NCBI RefSeq assembly: GCF_001618425.1
Contig: NZ_BDCU01000018.1
Location: 62,001-126,000 of the forward strand
Reading direction: 5' to 3'
DNA from: Nocardia fusca NBRC 14340
GTDB taxonomy: Bacteria > Actinomycetota > Actinomycetes > Mycobacteriales > Mycobacteriaceae
Length of the DNA stretch: 64,000 nt
Shown: one piece after another, positions 42,601 through 49,335 of the stretch
Position numbering within the stretch: the first letter of the stretch is position 1
Layout: every line of letters starts with the position of its first letter
Translations under genes and position numbers: made by a program
The notes under the pieces: model-generated
What the model saw: the letters and a program-made list of their open reading frames with translations, nothing else
Told to the model about the DNA's origin: nothing
Database searches by the model: none

Positions 42601-44593
42601 CGATTCGGCCGGGGTGGTGCGAGCCGAGATCCGGACCGGGGACAACACCCCACAGGGTGTTGATATGTTCAGCGACGTCCTGCGTAACCTCGGTCATCTG
42701 GCCACCGAATTCCGGGTCGAGGCGATCGCGGCCGATGCCATCGCCGATGATCTGCCGGGCCACCACGGGGATGGCACACCGACACCGCTGGTCACCCGCG
42801 ACGGAGCAGTGGATACCGCCATATCCCGGCTCGCGGCCCAGCACGGATTCACCCGGATCGACGGTTGGGGCGAATCGGCCGGGCAGCCCGGGGGACGTCG
42901 GTCTACCGCAGTACGTTTTCTGCGTCCGGAGGAACCGGGAGCGGTCGACGCCGAGCCGGTCGCCGGGCCCGAGCGAACGATGGTCCTACCGGATGACTCG
43001 AATGCTCGGAGACCGGGCGCCGCTCCTGCCGGACCGGCGAACCCGGCGGGGGAGCGTGATGACGGTGATCCGGTCTCCGGGCAGGCACCGCCTCGCGTGC
43101 GGGGGACGAGGGATATCGACGAGCCGCCCGTGGCCCGTCGGGAAGGTGAAGCGGGCGCCCCGATACCCCGGGAAAGCCCGGCGGCCGACAAGCGAGGGTG
43201 GCGGCAGCGGCGTGTACAGGATGAGTCCGAGTTGGCGCGAGTGCTCTATCACCGACCGGAGACCAGGCAAGCCGTAATCGCCGTGATCGATCGGTTGCGC
43301 GTGGTCCTTTCCGGCCTACATCCGCAAGCGACTCGCGAGCAGATCGACAATGCCTTCTACACGCCCGAGGAAACGATTTCGGGAGGCATGGTTTTGCGCT
43401 CTGTGCCGTTGGACGAGTTGCGGCGCGACGGCAACCTGCGCGAACTGATGGCCGCGGTGCAGAACGCGATGTGGCGAAACCGGGATATTCCCCACCCGTC
43501 GGGCACCACCTTGGACGACGGTCTGGCGAGGTTGCTGAACCGGCCGGACTGGGCGGAGCAAGCAGAGCGGCTGGGACTGAAAGTCGACGCGCTGGCCCGG
43601 GTGCGCGCATCGATCACCGGCGGCGACCCGAGCGCGGTGATCGCCGCACAAGAGCTCCGCTTTGTACGCCATGCCATGAGCGACCCCGGGCAGCATGCGA
43701 TCAGTGAGGAAATCATCCACAGCGGGGCGATCAGGGGGCCTCGTGACACACTCGAGCAAAGACGCCGGAGCCTCACTGTTCAGGACTGGAGCCTGCTCGG
43801 TATGCCGTTGTCGATCCGGGAACTGGAAGCGATCCCCGGCGGGCTGGTGGCGCTCCGGAAAACCCGGCTCGACCCGCACGGGCTGCTACCGCGGGACAAC
43901 CGAGGCCGAGTCGATGTGACAGCGCTGGAAACGCAGCTGGCCGCCGAGGACCGCGCATTTCGCCATGCCCTTCCGCTCTACCGGTACGACGAACGCGGCC
44001 GCCGGGTGCGAGATGAGTCGGGGCACGCTGTCGTGGACGGCATTTTGGTATACCACGAGGAAGGAACAGTCGACGCCGCCACCGCATTGCGACTCGATCC
44101 GCACCGGTTTGCTGTTCCGCTGCCATGGTCGCCGGGTGCGGTACGGTTCGAGTTCGACAAGCACGGTGAGTGGTTCCGCCGGACCGCAGTGGAGCGTGGG
44201 GTTCCCGCCGGGTCCGGGGTTTCGGGAACTGCGGCGAGGATCGCGTCTCGATTCAACTGGATTATGCCGCACAGTGTTCCGAAGCAGGACTTCGCAGGAG
44301 CGATTCTCGCCCTCCTGCTACCGCTGCACCATTCTCTCTACGAAACAGTCCGGGGAATGCAGATGGTCGGAACATCGGTGGTGGATCCGGCGGTCTTCCG
44401 AGCCTCGGACAGTATGGTCGCAGATCTGTACAGAGCGGTGTTCGACCGGTTCGGTATCTCGGCGCCGGATGAGTCGTCAGGGAAACAGATCACCGAGCTC
44501 ATCGGCATCTCGGAAGCGACCGGATCACCGTCGGCGAACACACCGGACGCCACGACGGAGCCGGCCCCTCCGGATCCCGGCGAACCGGGCTAG
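39671..44593 (+). CDS. Giant polymorphic-toxin-like protein with HDFGH module and tip domain
   Basis: About 1640 residues. Residues 1-310 match the N-terminus of the protein at 49336: VALPEGFPLGVCEAVLG, a helical WXG/LXG-like part with conserved cysteines, hydrophobic LVVELLASLAMPVGG, and glycine-zipper strings such as GGAAGGVGAGVLYT. A Pro/Thr/Ser-rich linker follows to about 690. A module with VISHDFGHLLD (H841, H845; a HExxH-like pattern) comes next, then a second linker, and from about 1185 a large tip domain starting DESELARVLYHRPE. The TTG start at 39671 corresponds to the TTG of the paralogue and has GAGGTGA at the right distance. The layout is typical of type VII-exported polymorphic toxins such as CpnT. 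Confidence 0.75.
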   Translation: MVALPEGFPLGVCEAVLGPFPRGNPEALRAGGDAWERAARRCRSEAEELAGVASSVPGCLSGDAAVEAQRVLDGSADRKRDLAVFCASKVVECRETANAIELGQFTWIVMGSALVVELLASLAMPVGGMAAAAGARAAARKGWQLAWAQLIESVIALCARLSASRAALVGQGIVVGGVFAGGVTWGGQVWQQHRGDRDTIDWETVTVSGAGGAAGGVGAGVLYTRPVAGALARLQAAGTRGANAVAMLLAGGAAGVAGGATGTLGGAVAASAYSGDLAMPDGSEFYLGAVSGALEGLLSGGVHTLGHSATPPPPPAGLFGRPARSPKPSDLAAIFARDMNARASGPSGRADLPGITAAGSAHPSSRPGDRPPAAPVSSVKPGANSVVEAAGTATDPDPDPAAASTEHLPPSDRSASNPSPDLTAPGVPAVAGTTAYTGIDSQPGPITHGAPADHSDTVPRCSTGPAADEDDASAITAVPASHGPATTPTALVTDWATHTTGNAAATERSTASTPPDPPVETSATPFSSGAHNRPEPQPNIPWTRTTEYSTPPRLPTPEHTPSPWQAQRNLPLEPGPSAPPTSTVTHPPTATATPTGAPSPHLPPGTIRNTPARTGHPSAPHNLTSTPDNPPHQAIDTPITTPPHLAGPGHPPGPIPYPAVLTGFGSSTDGDHAGPAAVTPDGSRLLPDVGSSAGLLGVPGSDDWTSLDPEGVAVELRRQLLETTGSDIPVLGFDPDSVDPEVAREYARVVVDNFAGAPHVVLDSIEIGPIDDGKPELVPAEVQYRPVTAADGAVRFTRHLVLDQLFAADPGKIRRLVEANAELHHFADSARIRPLYAVISHDFGHLLDRTGKTSARELADNAITRSAWQRSLWARAALRLEVLLARDVLTTTIRDSAAPGSGARLLTDQVAYLPGTPDRIVVAAFVNGHAGALDAARRDPDVAAILERSDIETEYRRLDSYVDRYGGGDRYGVRATIDSAGVVRAEIRTGDNTPQGVDMFSDVLRNLGHLATEFRVEAIAADAIADDLPGHHGDGTPTPLVTRDGAVDTAISRLAAQHGFTRIDGWGESAGQPGGRRSTAVRFLRPEEPGAVDAEPVAGPERTMVLPDDSNARRPGAAPAGPANPAGERDDGDPVSGQAPPRVRGTRDIDEPPVARREGEAGAPIPRESPAADKRGWRQRRVQDESELARVLYHRPETRQAVIAVIDRLRVVLSGLHPQATREQIDNAFYTPEETISGGMVLRSVPLDELRRDGNLRELMAAVQNAMWRNRDIPHPSGTTLDDGLARLLNRPDWAEQAERLGLKVDALARVRASITGGDPSAVIAAQELRFVRHAMSDPGQHAISEEIIHSGAIRGPRDTLEQRRRSLTVQDWSLLGMPLSIRELEAIPGGLVALRKTRLDPHGLLPRDNRGRVDVTALETQLAAEDRAFRHALPLYRYDERGRRVRDESGHAVVDGILVYHEEGTVDAATALRLDPHRFAVPLPWSPGAVRFEFDKHGEWFRRTAVERGVPAGSGVSGTAARIASRFNWIMPHSVPKQDFAGAILALLLPLHHSLYETVRGMQMVGTSVVDPAVFRASDSMVADLYRAVFDRFGISAPDESSGKQITELIGISEATGSPSANTPDATTEPAPPDPGEPG

Positions 44594-44768
44594 AACGCAT
44601 TATCGATCTCCGCAGGGGCCGCGCCGGGATGCAGCGCGGTAAGAACTTCACGCAGCCGATCGAGCATCGCGACCGCGGCCTGCCTGCTCTCCGGCCGGTG
44701 ATACAGCACACGCGCCAGCTCGATCTCATCTCGCAGACGCAGCAGCCGCCAACCGGAGAACACGAAGG
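44594..44768 (-). pseudogene. Inverted 5' fragment of orphan toxin tip
   Basis: The minus strand reads GWRLLRLRDEIELARVLYHR, PESRQAAVAMLDRLREVL and TALHPGAAPAEIDNAF before a stop. This matches residues about 1175-1225 of the preceding effector (DESELARVLYHRPETRQAV...QIDNAF). The continuation of that same domain lies immediately adjacent on the plus strand from 44777. The segment has therefore been inverted relative to its own domain. No clear inverted repeats flank it. Confidence 0.65.
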
Positions 44769-44776
44769 CCGGCGGG

Positions 44777-45651
44777 ATGGTGCCGCGTTCGGTGTCATTG
44801 GACGAGCTGCGGCGCGAGGGGAACCTGCGTGAATTGATGGCCGCGGTGTACAACGCCATGCTGCGCAGCGGTGAGCTTGCCGGGAATCCCTCGACGACCA
44901 CGCTGGACGACGGTGTGGCCGCGTTGCTGAACGAGAAGAACTGGGCCGAGAAAGCACAACGGCACGGGCTGGATGTCGACGCTCTGGGTCAGGTGCGCAC
45001 ATGGGTCACCGGCGACGACCCCCGGCAGACGATAGGAAAAAACGATATCCGTGATGTGCGGAACACCGTCCGATATCCCGGTGACCGCGATATCGCTGAC
45101 GAACGCACCCTGAGCAGCGCGGATGAACGAGAGCGCGACCCGCGGGAGCAGATACGGCGGGGACTCACCGTCCAGGACTGGGCGCTGCTGGGGATGCCGT
45201 TGTCACCGCGGGAGTTGGCGGCGATTCCCGGTGAGCTGGTTGCGCTGCGCAAGTCCCGGCTCGATCCCGGCCGGGTGCTGCCGCGTGACGGCCGGGGGGC
45301 GCGTCGATGCGGACGCGCTGGAGAGCGAGCTCGCGGCGGAGGACGAGACATTCCGTTTCGCTGTTCCGCTGTACGAGTACGACGACATCGGTCGTCGGAT
45401 GCGGGATGCAGATGTCGGGTCTGCGACTTGTGGACGACGCGGTGTTGCGGTCGCCCGGCGGGTCGGTCGGTGAGCTGTACCGAGCGGTGTTCGAGCTGTT
45501 CGGTGTTCCCGCGCCGGAGGGTTCGGCGCGAGTCGCCCCGCTTGCCGCGGGGAGCATCGGTGAGAAACCGGCCGAACCACACGCGGCCCCTGCGGCCAGC
45601 GGGGAAGTTCGCCGACCCGGTGGAGAAAGTCATCGATTCGAGGAGGAATGA
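44777..45651 (+). pseudogene. Orphan copy of the toxin tip domain, frameshifted and deleted
   Basis: From 44789 the plus strand encodes SVSLDELRREGNLRELMAAV, TTTLDDGVAALLNEKNWAEKAQRHGL, LTVQDWALLGMPLSPREL and VALRKSRLDPGRVLPRDGRG, closely matching the C-terminal tip of the preceding effector. One extra G in a run of six (45294-45299) shifts the frame to RVDADALESELAAEDETFRF. After RRMRDAD about 90 residues are missing, and a third frame gives LVDDAVLRSPGGSVGELYRA then VFELFGVPAPE. Such promoterless tips behind full-length toxins are common in polymorphic toxin loci as recombination donors. This one is decayed. Confidence 0.7.
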
Positions 45652-45934
45652 TGCGGCTCGGTCACCCGACCCGTGAGGAACTCGTCCAGAACTTCGACGC
45701 CGAACTGGCTTCGGTGCGCAATGTGGTGGGCTTCGTTCGGAAACCGGCTTGGACTCGGAAACCGATGCGACGTTGTGGGCGATTGCCCGGGCGTACCCGA
45801 ACGTCTCCGATGAACTGGTGGTGGCGGCGAAGGAGGCCTGCGCCGGTCAGTTCGACGGTAGTAATGCCCGGCGCCGGCGGGAGGATCTGGCGCGCCGGAT
45901 CGAGGAGATGCGCCGTATCCGGGACGGCGCGTGA
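45651..45934 (+). pseudogene. Small frameshifted gene downstream of orphan tip
   Basis: ATG 45651 follows a perfect AGGAGG. The first frame gives MRLGHPTREELVQNFDAELA and SVRNVVGFVR. A shift near 45735 then leads to ETDATLWAIARAYPNVSDEL and VVAAKEACAGQFDGSNARRR, ending at 45934. The combined ~94-residue helical protein directly follows a toxin tip, the usual place of an immunity gene (inference). No family recognised. Confidence 0.45.
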
Positions 45935-46391
45935 CCAGCACACCCGGGCTCTCGATCGCAACTGATGTCTCTGTGGAGCCAGTGCTTCGAGTGGCGCCGT
46001 AGCTCCGGCTGTCGCTGACGGGGTTCGCCTCGGTGCGCTCGTCGAGGGCGGAGACTGGTTCGCCGACTGCCCGGTGGTGCCGGACTTCGACGGTGTCCGG
46101 TGGAGGTTTGCCATGCGACGCTCGACGAACTCTCCCGTTCGTCGGCCAGGAACTGCGCGAGGTAGCGCTGCTCGAGTGGCGGCCGGCGGAGCCTGACCTT
46201 GCAGCTGGAGCCGTGGAGTTCGCCTTCCCTGGGGACTGTCTGCGCATCATCGCAATGTTGTGCAATTAATACAAGAAATGTTCTCATAATGTGCACTGCG
46301 CACAATTTCATGTAGATATTCGACGGCTTCGTCACTCGCAAAGCCTTGATCGTTTAGAGTGATTTAGAGCTATGAGAATCCTGCAGAACGG
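45935..46391 (+). other. Region with possible eroded coding sequence and zeta promoter
   Basis: Around 46035-46105 the plus strand reads LVEGGDWFADCPVVPDFDG, then in another frame LREVALLEWRPAEPDLAAGA up to 46269. These look like pieces of one decayed protein. From 46260 the base composition becomes clearly more AT-rich. It includes TGTGC-ACTGC-GCACA (46290-46304), one arm mismatch away from the 15-bp palindrome at 34216 and 48678. The zeta-like gene starts 88 bases further. Confidence 0.35.
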
Positions 46392-47444
46392 ATGGCCGAC
46401 CCGATGTTAGGATTCGCCAGCGCAAGCGGGCCGGCGCGTGCACTGCAGGGGCTCACCGGGCGGCTGTGCGATGTCGTGGATCTGAGCGCCCGCGCCGCAT
46501 CGGGAGCGTCGCGTCGGTCGGCCGAGAATTCGAACGAGGCTGCCGAAGAATTCGAGCTGAGGAGTCATCGAATTCAGTCGATTTTCGACGAGGAAATCAT
46601 GCCGGCGCTCCTTGTCGACCTGCCGATGCGTCCGCTGAAAAAGGTGGAAGAACCCGTATTGTATGTGGTCGGTGGGCAGCCCGGTGCCGGAAAATCCACG
46701 CTGGTGGACAGTATTCGCGATCGACTGTCCGACGTGGGTGGCGCGGCAGTAATTCAGGCCGATGAGCTGGAAAAATTCCATCCGGCGTATTCGCGCCTTT
46801 ATCGGGAAGACGATTTTACGGCACACGACTATCTGTATCCAACGGCGCAGAAGCTACGCGATGTATTCGAGGATTTTCTGATACCCCGGCCGTATAATGT
46901 ACTGTTAGAGGGTGGTAATACGGATCCCCGAGGCACACTCGCTCGAATTCAAAGGATAGGGGAAAGCCGCACTCGGACACATATGGAAGTAATAGCCCTA
47001 CCGAGGGAGCAGAGTGACCTGGCAAGGCTGGAACGTTTTGTGAACGGTCGGGAAACCGATGGATTCGGCCGCTATGTCACCCGGCAGACTCACGACAGGC
47101 TGTATCTCGGCTCTTCGGAATTGGTCCGACTGGTCGAATCGGAAAGTCCGGTTCCGGTGGATTCATTGCGAATTCGCACCCGCGCCGAAATCCTTTACGA
47201 AAACCACCGGATGTCCGATGGGCAGTGGCATGACCAGCCGCGGGCTTGGACGGCGTTGGAGGACGAAAGAAATCGGGAGTGGACAAGAGAAGAACGCAGG
47301 ACATTCGAGGACCGAGTCACCAGGTTGAGTGAGCTGGTGGCCTCGAAGACAAGCCAGGACCCTGCCCGCTGGGCGCCACTGGTGGCCGAGATCGACGGGC
47401 TGCGAGTCCTTGCGGAGCCCAAGTTGTTTGGGCTTGCGACGTAG
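46392..47444 (+). CDS. Zeta-toxin-like kinase
   Basis: A 350-residue protein with a zeta-toxin domain, probably a UDP-amino-sugar or nucleotide kinase. Walker A is VVGGQPGAGKSTL at about residues 94-103. QADELEKFHPAYSRL carries the conserved Asp, then HDYLYPTAQKLRDVFEDFL and NVLLEGGNTDPRGTLARI. These are the expected zeta order. An 85-residue N-terminal helical extension precedes the kinase. No epsilon-type antitoxin gene is seen upstream or downstream. Base composition is lower in GC than its neighbours, suggesting recent acquisition. Confidence 0.8.
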   Translation: MADPMLGFASASGPARALQGLTGRLCDVVDLSARAASGASRRSAENSNEAAEEFELRSHRIQSIFDEEIMPALLVDLPMRPLKKVEEPVLYVVGGQPGAGKSTLVDSIRDRLSDVGGAAVIQADELEKFHPAYSRLYREDDFTAHDYLYPTAQKLRDVFEDFLIPRPYNVLLEGGNTDPRGTLARIQRIGESRTRTHMEVIALPREQSDLARLERFVNGRETDGFGRYVTRQTHDRLYLGSSELVRLVESESPVPVDSLRIRTRAEILYENHRMSDGQWHDQPRAWTALEDERNREWTREERRTFEDRVTRLSELVASKTSQDPARWAPLVAEIDGLRVLAEPKLFGLAT

Positions 47445-47572
47445 GGACGACGACCGGTCGGCGTCATTCTCTCGGCCCCGGCAACCTGCTGTGGGGGTGT
47501 GCTCGGGTACTGACGATCATGGGCTGTGCCGGTAGTATCCGGAGGTCGCCGGTCCGGTGGACATTCGCACAG

Positions 47573-48025
47573 CTATAGCTGCAACTTGACCAGTACTTTC
47601 GATGCCCACCGATGGATTTCTCCGCTGGAATATCCCGCGGGCGCCATCAAGGGAAACAGGCCGTGACTCAACTCCCACGGCTCGAGTGCCTCTGCCGATC
47701 TCAAGTAGTAGTCCTCTCCGCCCCTTTGTTGAGGATTCTTTGATGGCCGATGAGCTCGGCGGCATCGGCGAGCTCGAAATTATAAGCGAGTATGCCGCCA
47801 TCGGATAGTGATGCGGCGGCCTTCTCGACCACCTTATCGAGCTCGTCGTCGGAGAGGTGCGGTACACCCCCGTTGATGGATATTCCATCCCAGGGGCCGC
47901 CGAAATCGTCGGTGATCATATTTATCTTTCTGGCGTCGAAACCGGATTCGCGCAGTTTCTCGACGCTGCGCGCGGACGCGTCACCGAGGGTGACGTCGAA
48001 GCCGTAGTCCCGGTAGACCCGGCCA
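47573..48025 (-). pseudogene. 5'-truncated, frameshifted methyltransferase-like gene
   Basis: The minus strand encodes VYRDYGFDVTLGDASARSVE, MITDDFGGPWDGISINGGVP and HLSDDELDKVVEKAAASLSDGGILAYNFEL, the middle of a class I SAM-dependent methyltransferase. The N-terminal SAM-binding motif is missing. A one-base shift at AAAGGGG then leads into EDYYLRSAEALEPWELSHGL and GEIHRWASKVLVKLQL, ending at 47573. The 5' end is cut at about 48025, exactly where a plus-strand gene fragment also begins. Confidence 0.5.
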
Positions 48026-48039
48026 TCGCTTCGAGTACC

Positions 48040-48629
48040 CGCGGTGGCTGCCCGCTCTGCGCAGCCCTCGCCCAGGTGCTGGAACGACATCACACCATCG
48101 ACCTGCGGGGGCTGGAAATCGCCGACCTGGACGATGCGCTGCCCGCCCGCCTGGAACGGCCGGTCGTCTCCGGAGCCGATCAACCGGAAACCCGAGCGGC
48201 GCATATCGTGCTCGACCGGGCCGCGACCACCGACCCTGCCACCCGGGCCGCATCCATCTCGGCGGCGGCCGTCGACCGGCACCCGGTTCCACAGGGCGCC
48301 CGGTCTACGCGAACCTGCTCCGGGAACTCGGCCGCGCGTTGGCCGCCGAGGGGGACTACGCGGCACACCGGCTGACTCGGCGCACACTGATCGCCGAATA
48401 CCTGCGCATCGCCGGCCCGGAACATGCGAGCGATCCGCTCGGCCGGATAGTCGGCGGCTACCGGCACTGGCGCGACCGGCTCAGTGGATGTTCCCCCACC
48501 GCGCGTTTCGACCCGGCCGCCGCGTTGGTGGAAGCATTCACGGAGGTCGAGCTACGCGCGGACCGGGCAGGCGCGCCGGCGCTAGCGCTGCACCGGCTGC
48601 TGGTGGACACCGCGCGGCAGAAACCCTGA
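48040..48629 (+). pseudogene. 5'-truncated, frameshifted unknown gene
   Basis: The plus strand reads CPLCAALAQVLERHHTIDLR, LEIADLDDALPARLERPV and TRAAHIVLDRAATTDPATRA in one frame. After a shift near 48290 it gives RPVYANLLRELGRALAAEGD, RTLIAEYLRIAGPEHASDPL and VEAFTEVELRADRAGAPALA, ending at 48629. Composition is clearly coding, but no start and no family can be recognised. It is cut head-to-head with the methyltransferase remnant. Confidence 0.45.
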
Positions 48630-48677
48630 CATCGGGATTCTTCCGGTCGTCAATTCGCCGCACCTCGGTCACCCGGG

Positions 48678-48756
48678 TGTGCACAGTGCACTAAAGGCCG
48701 TCCGAATCCTGGCCTTTCGGGGCATTTCGTCATTCGTGCGCCCTCATTAACCTCGG
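48678..48756 (+). promoter_or_regulatory. Palindrome plus 54-bp conserved promoter module
   Basis: GTGCAC-A-GTGCAC (48679-48691) is followed, 11 bases on, by CGAATCCTGGCC, 8 bases, CATTTC, 18 bases, TTAACCTCGG (48703-48756). Spacing is identical to that at 34216-34294. It lies 28 bp before ATG 48784 and 120 bp before ATG 48877, so it should drive the YbaB-like gene and the giant effector behind it. Confidence 0.65.
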
Positions 48757-48876
48757 GATACCTCTTCTGCGTGGAAGTAGATCATGTCTCGTACTCGGAT
48801 CGCACGGAACTCTCGGCGGCGTACGTCTTCCCAGGACGACGCACCGGTGCCTGATTCGGCTCGAAAGGATGTAGAT

Positions 48877-49287
48877 ATGGACCGGAACCACTTCGATGAC
48901 TTCGGTTCGGCCACTCGGGATATGCGCTCGCGGATGCACGAAATGCTGGATGCCTACGAGCAGTCGCAGACACAGATCGGCGAGGTGCAGCGGCAGTTGG
49001 TCGACCTGCGGGTTCAGGCCGCCACATCCGACGGCTCGGTGCACGTGACCGTGGATTCCGCCGGGGCGGTACTCGAGGTCTGCGTGACCCCGGCCGCCAT
49101 GCGCGGTACTGCCGGACAACTGAGTGGCCTGCTCACCGATACCGCGCGTGAGGCCGCCCGGCTGGCGAAGGAGCAGACCGCCGCCGTGGTGGCGCCACTG
49201 GCCGACCTCGCCGGCGGTATGCCCGATTTATCCGAGCTCGTTCCGGGGGCCCCGGAGCCGGCCAACGACGGCCGAACGATGTTCTGA
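48877..49287 (+). CDS. YbaB/EbfC-like protein
   Basis: A 136-residue protein with the YbaB-like layout. A long N-terminal helix (ATRDMRSRMHEMLDAYEQSQTQIGEVQRQL) is followed by the strand pair DGSVHVTVDSAGAVLEVCVT and a C-terminal helix (LLTDTAREAARLAKEQTAAV). In Nocardia and mycobacteria such proteins often precede type VII substrates and may bind DNA or chaperone the partner. ATG 48877 follows GAAAGGATGTAGAT; an in-frame upstream ATG at 48784 adds an Arg-rich stretch and cannot be excluded. The effector gene begins 48 bp downstream. Confidence 0.75.
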   Translation: MDRNHFDDFGSATRDMRSRMHEMLDAYEQSQTQIGEVQRQLVDLRVQAATSDGSVHVTVDSAGAVLEVCVTPAAMRGTAGQLSGLLTDTAREAARLAKEQTAAVVAPLADLAGGMPDLSELVPGAPEPANDGRTMF

Positions 49288-49335
49288 TCCAGTGCGATCA
49301 GATGCTGGTTGAGATTCTCCTCGGAGTGATACAGA

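Noticed and set aside
44594..44901. The minus frame over the inverted tip fragment as a real small antitoxin gene
   Set aside because: Its C-terminal half matches the toxin tip itself, and its N-terminal half is antisense to the plus-strand continuation of the same domain, so it is rearranged tip sequence.
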